Positions 36,773-46,289 of a stretch of 64,000 bases of DNA are shown piece by piece (within the stretch, counting starts at the first letter, position 1; each line of letters opens with the position of its first letter). This stretch comes from Alphaproteobacteria bacterium (GTDB lineage Bacteria; Pseudomonadota; Alphaproteobacteria; RF32; CAG-239), in assembly GCA_017626035.1 (NCBI GenBank), contig JAGAJR010000012.1:1-64000 (forward strand). The letters run 5' to 3'. Made by a program: the position numbers and the translations under genes. The notes beneath the pieces are model-generated. The model searched no databases and was not told the origin of the DNA. It was given only the letters and a program-made list of their open reading frames with translations.

Positions 36773-37709
36773 AAGCTTTAACATACTTTCGCTTCTGCTT
36801 TGTGTCTTCATTCTCGGAGCAGCTGCCGACAGACATTCCTCTTCCGACATGGTTGAAGAATACCGTCCGGACGGGCTTTATCTCAAAAATACCACTATTG
36901 ATGAACTGGAAAAAATTTATTTCGTATATCAGTATAAAGACTATATCTTTATGCCGAACTGGACTTATCCTCCGATTTTTCTGCAAAATTTTCCCAAAGA
37001 TTATTACAACCTGAAAGACACGAAAAAAAGAAACAAACTGTTTATTCAAATTCTCGCCCCATTGGCCTTGAAACTCGCCGATGAAACGCTCCGCGAAAGA
37101 TACGAAATCATAGATATTCAAAATGAGTTTAAGAAGAATTTTGATTTAACTCCGCAACAAGAAAAATTTATTGAAGAAAAAGCCCAAAAATACGACATCT
37201 TTACAAGACTGAAAGGCAGCCGACGCTACGAATTGATATTCAAACAACTCTTGCTGAAAGTCGACAAAGTGCCGCCGTCCCTCTTAATCGGCGTTGCTGC
37301 CATTGAAAGCAACTGGGGGACATCCCGTCCGGTCAGGTTGGGCAATAACCTCTATAAAGAATTGGCCTGGAACACCGATGAAGGGCTAAAACCGGAGGGA
37401 GAAAACGAAGATGACAGCTATCGCATAAAAACCTTCCCTGATTTATATGAATCCATGAAATCTTATGCCCTTAAAATAAACTCAGACATCAATTTTGAAT
37501 ATATGCGTTTTTTACGTTCGGAATATCGCTGGCGGGAACAACCGGTATTGGGACGAACGATGGCTCACACGATGCTTTTTGCTTCTCCTTTGAAAAACTA
37601 CGCCGGACTTCTTGACTACACCATCACCTTTTATGAACTGAACAATTTTGACGATGCTCTGCTCGGAACGGATGAAATCCCGGATAAAACCCGAAAATTA
37701 GGACAATAA
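36753..37709 (+). CDS. Bax-type glucosaminidase family protein
   Basis: The 318-residue protein starts with a signal peptide-like segment (SFNILSLLLCVFILGAAA). The second half has VPPSLLIGVAAIESNWGTSRP, with the catalytic Glu of the glucosaminidase (PF01832) fold, followed by the SYALKINSDINFEYMRFLRS and LFASPLKNYAGLLDYTITFY segments of Bax proteins. It should act on peptidoglycan in the periplasm. The ATG at 36762 is an alternative start. Confidence 0.85.
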   Translation: MIKMLSKSFNILSLLLCVFILGAAADRHSSSDMVEEYRPDGLYLKNTTIDELEKIYFVYQYKDYIFMPNWTYPPIFLQNFPKDYYNLKDTKKRNKLFIQILAPLALKLADETLRERYEIIDIQNEFKKNFDLTPQQEKFIEEKAQKYDIFTRLKGSRRYELIFKQLLLKVDKVPPSLLIGVAAIESNWGTSRPVRLGNNLYKELAWNTDEGLKPEGENEDDSYRIKTFPDLYESMKSYALKINSDINFEYMRFLRSEYRWREQPVLGRTMAHTMLFASPLKNYAGLLDYTITFYELNNFDDALLGTDEIPDKTRKLGQ

Positions 37710-37807
37710 AAGTGGATAAAACTGATTTTGTAACAAAAAATTAATTACACTTATGTAAAATAATAACATATCATGAAACTATGGTAACTTGGTGTGGGAT
37801 AAAAACA

Positions 37808-38914
37808 ATGGATAAAAGTAAGCTGACATTAGAAGATGTAAAAAATTTATCCCAAAATCCGTCTGTTGAAAACAAAACAGTTACGGTACAAAAAGTTACG
37901 GCTTATTATAACGGCAGCAAAATAACCGAAAAAGGATTGCGTCTGGCTGAAGACATTTTCCGCATTATGGTAGAAGACGTTGCCGTCAAAGTTCGCGAGA
38001 TTCTCTCCGAAAGCCTGAAGAACTGCAAAAACATTCCGAAAGACATCGCCAATAAACTCATCAACGACAAAAATTCCGTCGCCATCCCTTTTATTAAATA
38101 TTACACAAATCTGACCAAAGAAGATTTAATCAGCATTTTGGAAGCACAAAATATTGATAAGCAAAAAGCCGTCGCTCAACGTAAAAACTTATCGGAAGAT
38201 ATTTCTCAGTACATTGCCGAAAAATGTCCTGAAGAAGTTGTCGGCGTTTTAATATCCAATGATTCAGCAAACATCGTTGAAAGAACCTTCCATACAATCG
38301 TCAGCAAATACCCTGACAGCGAAAACATCAAAAAACGTTTGGTATATCGCTCCGAACTGCCGATTTCCGTCATTGAAAAAATCGTCAATTCCCTTTCGGA
38401 AGAATTGCAAAGACAATTACTCATCGCTCATAACCTGCCTAATAACATCGTAACCGACATTGTTGAACAGGTTAAAGAAAAAGCTACCTTGAAAATTTCG
38501 GAAGAATACAGTTCAGACAAACAAATCGAAGAACTCGTCCACCAGCTTTATACGTCAAACCGCCTGACACCGAACCTTGTCGTCCGGGCTGTCTGCATGG
38601 GAGACTTGAAGTTTTTCGAATACGCCTTGGTTTATCTGTCCAACACACCGATTACCGAAGTCAGAAAAATTCTTTCCAACATTCAATTGGATTTTATGAT
38701 TCGCAACCTTCTCCGCAAGGCTTTCATTCCGAAATCCATGTTTCCGGCCGTATTCAGTGCTTTAAACGTCATTAAAGATATTCGTTTTGACTGCCGGAAA
38801 AGCGACCGGACATCTTTCACTCATAAAGTTATTGAAAGAATTCTGACAATCGGCAACGCCGGCGAAGAACTAAATGAAGAAGATATTGATTACCTCATCT
38901 CAAAAATAAGTTAA
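37808..38914 (+). CDS. DUF2336 domain protein
   Basis: This is a ~368-residue cytoplasmic helical-repeat protein with LTKEDLISILEAQNIDKQKAVAQR, LPISVIEKIVNSLSEELQRQL and repeated units typical of DUF2336, a family almost confined to Alphaproteobacteria and often linked with signalling. The frame opens at 37781, but the ATG at 37808 has a GGGA-type Shine-Dalgarno and is preferred. The following gene is an HD-GYP protein, which supports a signalling context. Confidence 0.83.
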   Translation: MDKSKLTLEDVKNLSQNPSVENKTVTVQKVTAYYNGSKITEKGLRLAEDIFRIMVEDVAVKVREILSESLKNCKNIPKDIANKLINDKNSVAIPFIKYYTNLTKEDLISILEAQNIDKQKAVAQRKNLSEDISQYIAEKCPEEVVGVLISNDSANIVERTFHTIVSKYPDSENIKKRLVYRSELPISVIEKIVNSLSEELQRQLLIAHNLPNNIVTDIVEQVKEKATLKISEEYSSDKQIEELVHQLYTSNRLTPNLVVRAVCMGDLKFFEYALVYLSNTPITEVRKILSNIQLDFMIRNLLRKAFIPKSMFPAVFSALNVIKDIRFDCRKSDRTSFTHKVIERILTIGNAGEELNEEDIDYLISKIS

Positions 38915-38979
38915 TTGATTCTTTGTTAACCATATTTATATAATATAATTCAAGAGACTATCTTAACAGGGGATCGCTT

Positions 38980-40659
38980 TTGTCCGTAACGGAAAAACAA
39001 ATATCTGAAATAATTAACCTCAATAATCTGATTATCAAGGAAAAGGACTATACCAAGATTATTGAGAAAATCATGCTGACGGCTCAAAACATCTGTTCGG
39101 CAGACTGCTGTTTTTTCTACACAATCAATGATGAACGTTTTCTGAGCCTTAATTTCAGCAACAACACCAGCCAGAGACTTTCAAAAAGCGGTTCTGACAA
39201 CCTGACTCTTATGCCGACGGTCTTTCTCCCGGAAAAGAAAAGCAAAAAATTAAAATCTTTTGCCGAACTTTGTGCCATTAATAACGAAGTTATAAATGCC
39301 GTTAATATTTACTCCTACCCGGACATTAACAACGACTTTTTCTTGAACTACGATAAAAACAATAATTACAGCACCGTTTCCATTTTAACTCTGCCGATTA
39401 TGGGACGCAAAGACAACATCGTCGGCATTGCCCAATTCACCAACCCGATTGACAATAACGGCAAAACAATCTCTTTTACCCTGGAAAATCAAAACACCGT
39501 CCAAGCTGTTTGCAATCTTATCGGCATTGTTCTGGAAAATCGCAAATTGGCCGAAGATTACGGTCAATTGCTGGAATCATTCATTGAGGTTTTGGCTCGG
39601 GCCATTGACGCCAAATCTCCTTACACTGGAGCCCACTGCCAAAGAGTTCCGGTTATCGCCAGACTTCTGGCCACCGCTGCCGTTCAACAGGAAACAGGCC
39701 CTCTACGCAATTTTGAAATGAGCAGCGAAGACTGGTATACACTTCATATTGCCTCTTGGCTTCACGACTGCGGCAAGGTAACCACCCCGGAATATATTGT
39801 AGATAAGGCAACCAAACTGGAAACCATTTACAACCGCATTCACGAAATCCGTAACCGTTTCGAAATCTTGAGACGGGACGCTCATATAGAATATTTGCAA
39901 AAACGGCTTGCCAATACCGATACACAGGAAAACCTCCAAGCAGAATTTGTTGCCAAAGTGGCACAGCTTGAAAAAGATTTTGACTTTGTTGCCCGCTGCA
40001 ATACCGGAGACAATGAATTAAATGACGACGACATTGTTGAACTGGAAAGAATTTCCCAAAGACAATTCACCCGCTATTTTAACCGGATGAAAGGCCTCTC
40101 TTGGGCAGAGAGAGACAACGTAAAAGATGTCGAACTATATTCGCATCCCAGCCGCGAAAACCTGCTCCAAAACCGAGAGGACTTAATTTTCGGACAATAC
40201 AATCACGGCGAACTTTATAATTTGGAAACCCGCCGCGGCACAATCAACAAAGAAGAACGGGAAAAAATTAACGAACATATCGTTGTTACCATTGATATGC
40301 TGAAAGCTCTGCCTTTCCCTAAAGAACTCTCCAAAGTCGTTGAATATGCCGGTGCCCACCACGAACGCGTTGACGGCAAAGGCTATCCAAACGGCTTAAC
40401 CGGAGATGAAATGTCCGTTCCGGCCAAAATTATGGCGATTGCTGATATTTTTGAAGCCCTCACGGCCAATGACCGCCCGTATAAAGAACCTAAAAAACTC
40501 AGCCAAGTTCTTGCCATCTTGAAAGATATGAAAAACAACGGGCATATTGACCCTGATTTATACAATGTATTTATCTCCGGCAAAGTTTATATGGATTATG
40601 CCGAACAATACATTTCCCCTGAACAAATCGACGAGATTAACCCGGAAGATTATCTGTAA
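38980..40659 (+). CDS. GAF domain/HD-GYP phosphodiesterase
   Basis: The 559-residue protein has a GAF-type sensor domain (about residues 15-190), a linker helix (FIEVLARAIDAKSPYTGAHCQRV) and an HD-GYP domain with IASWLHDCGKVTTPEYIVDK and HHERVDGKGYPNGL, ending in the usual AKIMAIADIFEALTANDRPYK. HD-GYP proteins hydrolyse cyclic di-GMP or related dinucleotides. Between HD and GYP lies an insertion of roughly 130 residues beginning TKLETIYNRIHEIRNRFE, which places it in a distinct subfamily. The start is TTG with AGGGGA about 7 bases upstream. Confidence 0.9.
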   Translation: MSVTEKQISEIINLNNLIIKEKDYTKIIEKIMLTAQNICSADCCFFYTINDERFLSLNFSNNTSQRLSKSGSDNLTLMPTVFLPEKKSKKLKSFAELCAINNEVINAVNIYSYPDINNDFFLNYDKNNNYSTVSILTLPIMGRKDNIVGIAQFTNPIDNNGKTISFTLENQNTVQAVCNLIGIVLENRKLAEDYGQLLESFIEVLARAIDAKSPYTGAHCQRVPVIARLLATAAVQQETGPLRNFEMSSEDWYTLHIASWLHDCGKVTTPEYIVDKATKLETIYNRIHEIRNRFEILRRDAHIEYLQKRLANTDTQENLQAEFVAKVAQLEKDFDFVARCNTGDNELNDDDIVELERISQRQFTRYFNRMKGLSWAERDNVKDVELYSHPSRENLLQNREDLIFGQYNHGELYNLETRRGTINKEEREKINEHIVVTIDMLKALPFPKELSKVVEYAGAHHERVDGKGYPNGLTGDEMSVPAKIMAIADIFEALTANDRPYKEPKKLSQVLAILKDMKNNGHIDPDLYNVFISGKVYMDYAEQYISPEQIDEINPEDYL

Positions 40660-40669
40660 AGGAATTCCC

Positions 40670-41395
40670 ATGACCAAGCTTAGAATAGAAACAATCCTTT
40701 GCCGGGCAGGCACCATGGATAATTACAGCTATCTGCTGATTGACGAAAACACCGGAACCTCCGCGGTCGTTGACCCGTCCGAAGTTGCTCCGATTGCCAA
40801 CAAATGTAAAGAACTGGATATAATCCCCGATTACATCCTCAATACTCATCACCATTTTGACCATACGGACGGGAATCTCGATTTAAAAGAAATATATGGC
40901 TGCAAAATTGTCGGAGCGGCAGATGATGCCTATCGCATCCCCGGTATTGATATTCATGTAAAAGACGGAGAGACTTTTTCCCTCGGAGCAAGCAACGCTC
41001 AAATAATCCGGGCAGACGGACACACCACCGGACACATTCTTTGGTATTTTTCCGATACAAAAGCCCTGTTTACCGGAGATGTCCTGTTCAATCTGTGTAT
41101 CGGCGGCTTATTTGAAGGAACTGTTGAACAAATGTTTACATCGCTCAATAAAATAAAACAACTTCCTGACGACGTCTTTTTCTATCCCGGACATGAATAT
41201 ACAATCCACGGGGTCGGCTTTGCCAAATACCTCCAGCCGGACAGTCCGGAACTGCAAAAATATCTGTCTTTCGCCCAGGAACGGTTATCAAAGGGATTGC
41301 CTGTTTCACCTACAAAATTATCGGAAGAAAAAGCCGTAAATCCATATCTCAAAGCCCAATCGGTGCAAGAATTGGAAAAATTATTCAACATTTAA
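40670..41395 (+). CDS. Metallo-beta-lactamase-fold hydrolase (GloB-like)
   Basis: This ~241-residue enzyme has the two-metal motif THHHFDHTDGN, a later H in DGHTTGH, D in FTGDVLFN and H in FYPGHEYT, as in hydroxyacylglutathione hydrolases. It probably hydrolyses S-lactoylglutathione or a related thioester; the C-terminal substrate domain is short but present (NPYLKAQSVQELEKLF). The start at 40670 is chosen because AAAGGAA precedes it; the frame extends upstream inside the HD-GYP gene without coding character. Confidence 0.88.
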   Translation: MTKLRIETILCRAGTMDNYSYLLIDENTGTSAVVDPSEVAPIANKCKELDIIPDYILNTHHHFDHTDGNLDLKEIYGCKIVGAADDAYRIPGIDIHVKDGETFSLGASNAQIIRADGHTTGHILWYFSDTKALFTGDVLFNLCIGGLFEGTVEQMFTSLNKIKQLPDDVFFYPGHEYTIHGVGFAKYLQPDSPELQKYLSFAQERLSKGLPVSPTKLSEEKAVNPYLKAQSVQELEKLFNI

Positions 41396-41474
41396 ACTGC
41401 ACAAAAAATTAGACAAAAACATTTTTTTGTGATACCATAAGGTCATATTTAATAAAAATCCGGAGCACGAAATT

Positions 41475-42701
41475 ATGAGTCAAATAGATAAATTCAACGC
41501 CAGATATGGCAACCGCGGAAAAAAATCATCAACAAACGAGCAAGAAAGTTCCGGTAGTACAGAAGCTCTGAAACTACACAAAAAATTGAAAGAGAATGGC
41601 TTAAAAGTCTCGCTTGACGATGTTATAAAATACTGCAGAGAAAAAGGTGGCATTGTCTCTTTTGAAGACGCTGTCGAAAGATTTACCCCAAAAAAAGAAA
41701 AAAAGACGACACTCCGCAGCTTCGACGATTTAACTCCGGAAATTTTAACTGATAAAGAAACATCTAAAGAGAAAAAAGATTCTGCTTCCCAAAAAACTGA
41801 CACCCAAAAGAAAAAAAATCCGAAAAAGAAAAAGGAAGAAAGAAAAAACAATAAACAGGGAATGACTCTCGTTCTTAACGAAGAACAAGAACAAACGCCA
41901 AAAGAAAAAGAAAAAAAACAGACACAAGAACAAACAACAACCGACAACGAAACTTCGGAAGAAACCATTCAGATCAAAGAAAAAATCAAAAAAATAAAAG
42001 AAGAAAAACAATCGACTGAAACAAAAAAAGAAACCGTAAATACCGACGAAAGAAGCTGGCAGGAAAAATATCTCGATGCAATAACCGATATTTCCGATCG
42101 GGATATTGACAAAAAAAGCGATAAAAAACGCCGGATTTGCAAAGGCAAAATCAAAGACAAAGCTTTAGACGTCGAACTAACGCCAAATCCGGAAACAAAG
42201 AAAAGATATGAAAAACCGGCCCGTTACGAATTTCAGGAAAGCGAACAAAAAAATAAAATCGACGTAAAGGTCAAAGCCAAACAATACAAAGATTTCTTCA
42301 TCCTTTTCAAAGCAGCCAAACAAAACGGTGTCGATTGTATTGAATTCAACCAGACGCAAACCGAAGAATTCAGAACTCTGGCTCTGGCCGCAGCTCTGTC
42401 TTTGGGACTGAAAGTAAAGAATGAACCGGGATTGATTAACATGAATGCGGAATGTTTGGAACATATGCCGCCTCGGGCAAAAGAAGCCTTGGAAAAGCAT
42501 AATCAATCCATCCGCAAAAGAGTAGAACGGAATAAGGAACGGCTTAAAAAGAACCCTATCCGCGGCCGTCTGCTTCCTAAAGATGATACTGTTGTAAATG
42601 CCGCAGACAGATCTCCTGAAGAACAACTGGAAATCGAAAACAAACTTAAAGCAGAAAAAGCGGCAAAAAAAAGAGCTTGGGAAAACAAAAGAAGCCGATA
42701 A
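41475..42701 (+). CDS. Lysine/glutamate-rich protein with C-terminal globular domain
   Basis: In this 408-residue protein, residues ~70-200 are an extreme Lys/Glu/Thr/Gln-rich, probably disordered stretch. The C-terminal part has IDVKVKAKQYKDFFILFKAA, GVDCIEFNQTQTEEFRTLAL and SLGLKVKNEPGLINM, reminiscent of the LPD7-type domain found in relaxases and large mobile-element proteins, and a basic coiled tail. No signal or membrane segment is seen. The function is unknown; the resemblance is weak and a nucleic-acid-binding role is inference. Confidence 0.65.
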   Translation: MSQIDKFNARYGNRGKKSSTNEQESSGSTEALKLHKKLKENGLKVSLDDVIKYCREKGGIVSFEDAVERFTPKKEKKTTLRSFDDLTPEILTDKETSKEKKDSASQKTDTQKKKNPKKKKEERKNNKQGMTLVLNEEQEQTPKEKEKKQTQEQTTTDNETSEETIQIKEKIKKIKEEKQSTETKKETVNTDERSWQEKYLDAITDISDRDIDKKSDKKRRICKGKIKDKALDVELTPNPETKKRYEKPARYEFQESEQKNKIDVKVKAKQYKDFFILFKAAKQNGVDCIEFNQTQTEEFRTLALAAALSLGLKVKNEPGLINMNAECLEHMPPRAKEALEKHNQSIRKRVERNKERLKKNPIRGRLLPKDDTVVNAADRSPEEQLEIENKLKAEKAAKKRAWENKRSR

Positions 42702-42704
42702 TCA

Positions 42705-42737
42705 ATATCCCCCAGTTTACCGGGGGATATTTTTTGC
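42705..42737 (+). terminator. Terminator of the lysine-rich protein gene
   Basis: Stem ATATCCCCC/GGGGGATAT (42705-42713 with 42722-42730) followed by a T-run. Confidence 0.85.
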
Positions 42738-42797
42738 TATTTTTGTATCAGACAATATGAAAAAAATCTGAAGAAGAGTCATCTAATACAGATTTTA

Positions 42798-43937
42798 TCA
42801 GTCTTTGCCAATCTGCACATTCCTGTTAATATGCACAGACAGAATAATGCCGAAACTGGCCATAATGGAAAGCATAACCGTTCCGCCATAAGAAATCAAC
42901 GGCAGAGGAATTCCCACCACCGGCAAAAGTCCCAAAACCATGGCGATATTAATGAAAACATACATAAAATAGTTTGTCGCCAAACCAATGGCAACCAATT
43001 TTCCGAAATAACTGCTGCTCTTAAAAGCAAAAGAATAGGTATAAGCCAAAATAAGAACATTCAATATAACAATAGCTATTCCGCCAACCATTCCGAATTC
43101 TTCAGAAAGCATCGTGAAAATAAAGTCCGTATGTTTCTCCGGTAAAAAGTTCAAGTGGCTCTGCGTCCCTTTCAAGAATCCCTTTCCGAAAACGCCTCCG
43201 GAACCCAAAGCAATTTTTGATTGGATAATATGATATCCGGCTCCCAAAGGATCGCGTTCAGGATTCAAAAACGTCAATACACGGTTTTGCTGATATTCGT
43301 GCAGAAAATGCCAGGCAATCGGCATCATAATCAAAGCTCCCAACGCCAAAACGCCAAACTTCCATAACTGAACACCCACGGCAAAAAAGATTCCCGCCGT
43401 AGTAAAAATCAACATCAAAGAGGTTCCCAAGTCCGGCTGCATTACAATCAGAAAAGCCGGAAACAAAGCCATCAGCAACGGCGGAATAATTCCTTTAATG
43501 CTTTCAATGCTCTGCAAAGAAGACGTATGAAAATAGCGAGCCAAAACCAAAACCATGGCAATTTTCATCAATTCCGACGGCTGCAACTTAAAAAAGCCCA
43601 GATTTATCCAGCGTTGAGCACCCATTCCGATATGTCCGGTAACTTCCACAACAATCAAAAGGATTAACGTCAAAAAATAAAACACATAAGCATAACGCAT
43701 TAAGAGTTTAATATCCGTCAACGCCAGAGCAATCATAATAACAAAACCCATGGCAAAACGAAGCAGTTGGTTTATGGCCCACGGACTCCAATGCCCGTTT
43801 GCGGCGGAATAAAGCGTAACAATTCCTATTGCCGCCAAAATAACAATAAACATCACATAAGAAAAACTGATGTTAAAAAATTTTTCCTTAAGTGTCAGGG
43901 TTTGGTTTCTAAAACTGGTTTCATAAGCTCTGTACAT
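42798..43937 (-). CDS. rodA: Peptidoglycan glycosyltransferase RodA
   Basis: RodA is the SEDS-family polymerase of the elongation complex. The 379-residue, ten-segment protein has GHIGMGAQRWINLGFFKLQPSELMK (with the RW-NLG-QPSE motif), MQPDLGTSLMLIF and the C-terminal GLLPVVGIPLPLISYGG. It pairs with PBP2 encoded just upstream, 10 bases away. Confidence 0.97.
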   Translation of the reverse strand: MYRAYETSFRNQTLTLKEKFFNISFSYVMFIVILAAIGIVTLYSAANGHWSPWAINQLLRFAMGFVIMIALALTDIKLLMRYAYVFYFLTLILLIVVEVTGHIGMGAQRWINLGFFKLQPSELMKIAMVLVLARYFHTSSLQSIESIKGIIPPLLMALFPAFLIVMQPDLGTSLMLIFTTAGIFFAVGVQLWKFGVLALGALIMMPIAWHFLHEYQQNRVLTFLNPERDPLGAGYHIIQSKIALGSGGVFGKGFLKGTQSHLNFLPEKHTDFIFTMLSEEFGMVGGIAIVILNVLILAYTYSFAFKSSSYFGKLVAIGLATNYFMYVFINIAMVLGLLPVVGIPLPLISYGGTVMLSIMASFGIILSVHINRNVQIGKD

Positions 43938-43947
43938 ACAACTACCC

Positions 43948-45771
43948 CTATTTTATCTCTTCTTTTGTCGGATCTAGTTCAATCGCCGCCCGCAAAATTT
44001 TCCCGGCAATCGGAGCAGCCACCGATGAACCGCCACCGCCATGTTCAACCAAAACAGCCACGGCATATTTAGGATTGTCATGCGGAGCATAACCGACAAA
44101 CAAGGCGTGGTTACGCAAATGCCACGGAAGTTCGGATTCTTTCAAAATACCGGTCTGACGTTCTTTCATCGAAATCCGGCGAACTTGTGTTGTTCCGGTT
44201 TTTCCGCCCATTCTTTGACCTTTATAATCAAACTGTGAAAGATAAGCCGTTCCGCCCGGTTTATTGACAACCGCAAACATTCCTTCTTTAATAATGTCCA
44301 AGTATTCTTTGGAAACATTGATTTTATTGATATTCTGCAATTCATCATCCGAAAGCTTGGTAAAAGTAGGTTTTACCTCATATCCGCCGTTAACCAAACG
44401 GGCCGTCATCGTCGCCAATTGCAGCGGCGTAGTCAAAATATACCCCTGCCCGATACCGGAAATAAGACTTTCCCCCTGTTGCCACGGCTCGCCAAAGCGT
44501 TTCAGTTTCCATTCTTTATCCGGAATTAACCCGTCTTTTTCATTATCCAAGCCAATATTAATTTTGCTCCCCAATCCAAAACGCCTTGCCATTTCGGCAA
44601 TTTTCTCGATTCCGAGTTTCTGAGCCGTTTCATAGAAGAAAATATCGCAGGAGTGTTGTAAGGCTTCAACCACGTTAAGATACCCGTGCCCGACTTTTTT
44701 CCAACAGTGGAAAGCATGGTTTCCCAAAAACATTTTCCCGGCACAAAAAGAACGTGTATCCGGTTTAATGACCCCGGCTTCCAAACCGGCTAAGGCCACA
44801 ATCATCTTAAATGTCGACCCCGGAGAATACAAGCCGGAAACAGCCTTATTGGATAACGGTTTCTTCATATTTCCGGTCAAAGCTTTCCATTCTTCGTTAT
44901 TAAGCCCCTGTGCCAAAATGTTAGAATCAAAAGACGGAGCCGAAACAAAAGCTAAAATCTCGCCGGTATGAACGTCCAAAAGAACCGCAGCACCGCTTTC
45001 TTCGCCAAACAAATCAAAAGCCTTTTCCTGAAGGCGGCTGTCAATGGTCAAATCTTTTCGTTTTCCCGGAATACCGTCATTGCGTTCAATCTCTTTCATA
45101 ATCCGGCCATAAGCGTTAACTTCCAGCTTCAAGTTACCGCCCTGACCACGCAAATCTTTTTCAAACAACTTTTCGATTCCCGATTTTCCGATTTTAAATC
45201 CCGGAACTTCCAATAACGGATCATCTTTAACATCCTTATCGGAAACAGAAGACACATATCCCAAAACATGAGCCATTTTTTCACCGAAAGGATAATAACG
45301 GCTCAAGCCTTCATCAATAATAATTCCCGGCAAATCAGATGCATGAAGCTGGATTCTGGAAACTTCTTCCCAAGTCAAATTATCTTTAATTTTAATCGGC
45401 ACAAAACTGCGATTGCGTTTTAAATCTTTTTTGATTTTTTCTTCTTCGGCATCGCTCAAAGGCATAATTTTCTTAAAAGCATCAAGCGTTTCTTGCACAT
45501 TCGGCGTCTGTTCCGCCACAATCAAAGCCTGAAAATTTTGCTTGTTGGTAGCTATTTGCACCTGATTGCGGTCATAAATCACGCCGCGGGGCGGAATCAG
45601 CAAACGAGTGGAAATTCGATTCTCATCGGCAAGCGTTTTATAACGATCAGCCTGATACACCTGAAGATAATATAAACGCCCGATAATGACAAACATCAGC
45701 ACAAGCTTTCCGAAGGCCATTATCAGAGAGCGGAAGATTAAAACTTTTCCTTTATCATTATCTCTGTTCAT
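43948..45771 (-). CDS. mrdA: Penicillin-binding protein 2 (elongasome transpeptidase)
   Basis: This 607-residue class B PBP cross-links peptidoglycan in cell elongation. It has an N-terminal membrane anchor, the dimerisation domain with STRLLIPPRGVIYDRN, the catalytic SxxK motif in YSPGSTFKMIVALAG, HSCDIFFYE in the SxN position, and KTGTTQV. It overlaps mreD by one base and is followed by rodA. Confidence 0.96.
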   Translation of the reverse strand: MNRDNDKGKVLIFRSLIMAFGKLVLMFVIIGRLYYLQVYQADRYKTLADENRISTRLLIPPRGVIYDRNQVQIATNKQNFQALIVAEQTPNVQETLDAFKKIMPLSDAEEEKIKKDLKRNRSFVPIKIKDNLTWEEVSRIQLHASDLPGIIIDEGLSRYYPFGEKMAHVLGYVSSVSDKDVKDDPLLEVPGFKIGKSGIEKLFEKDLRGQGGNLKLEVNAYGRIMKEIERNDGIPGKRKDLTIDSRLQEKAFDLFGEESGAAVLLDVHTGEILAFVSAPSFDSNILAQGLNNEEWKALTGNMKKPLSNKAVSGLYSPGSTFKMIVALAGLEAGVIKPDTRSFCAGKMFLGNHAFHCWKKVGHGYLNVVEALQHSCDIFFYETAQKLGIEKIAEMARRFGLGSKINIGLDNEKDGLIPDKEWKLKRFGEPWQQGESLISGIGQGYILTTPLQLATMTARLVNGGYEVKPTFTKLSDDELQNINKINVSKEYLDIIKEGMFAVVNKPGGTAYLSQFDYKGQRMGGKTGTTQVRRISMKERQTGILKESELPWHLRNHALFVGYAPHDNPKYAVAVLVEHGGGGSSVAAPIAGKILRAAIELDPTKEEIK

Positions 45772-46289
45772 CAGCCCTCATCTTTCATCAAAGCATTCTG
45801 CACAAAAGCATTAACCAGACTTAAAAAAGGATAAACCGCCACGGAAAACAAATAGCAGAACAGCACCGACGGCAACGGAATAAACTGGCTGTAATATACA
45901 GACACCAAAAGCCATCTGCTGAAAAAAGCAATCAATGCCAGCAGAGCAAAACCATACCACATAACCACAAACGGCTTTCCGTTAAAAAAGCGGGAAAGAT
46001 TGCTGACCAACACATACAAGACCAAAAGAGCAAAAACGTTGGAACCGAAAGGGGCTGAAGAAATAATATCTTCAATCAAGCCCAAAAAATAAACCGACCC
46101 CAAATTAAAAACATCCGGACGATGAATCAGCCAAAAATAAACACAAATCATACCCATCGCCGGACGAATTCCCCCCATGCCGGCAATATTTAACGGAACA
46201 TAAGATAAAAAGACCAATAACAGGGATGAAAACAATGGAAGCATCCGCTGAAAATACAACGTCAGATTTTCACTCCAATCATCACTCAT
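45771..46289 (-). CDS. mreD: Rod-shape-determining protein MreD
   Basis: This 172-residue membrane protein with about five hydrophobic segments has GIRPAMGMICVYFWLIHRPD and LGLIEDIISSAPFG, the MreD signature. It bridges the MreB/MreC scaffold and PBP2/RodA. It overlaps mreC by 8 bases and mrdA by 1 base. Confidence 0.93.
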   Translation of the reverse strand: MSDDWSENLTLYFQRMLPLFSSLLLVFLSYVPLNIAGMGGIRPAMGMICVYFWLIHRPDVFNLGSVYFLGLIEDIISSAPFGSNVFALLVLYVLVSNLSRFFNGKPFVVMWYGFALLALIAFFSRWLLVSVYYSQFIPLPSVLFCYLFSVAVYPFLSLVNAFVQNALMKDEG

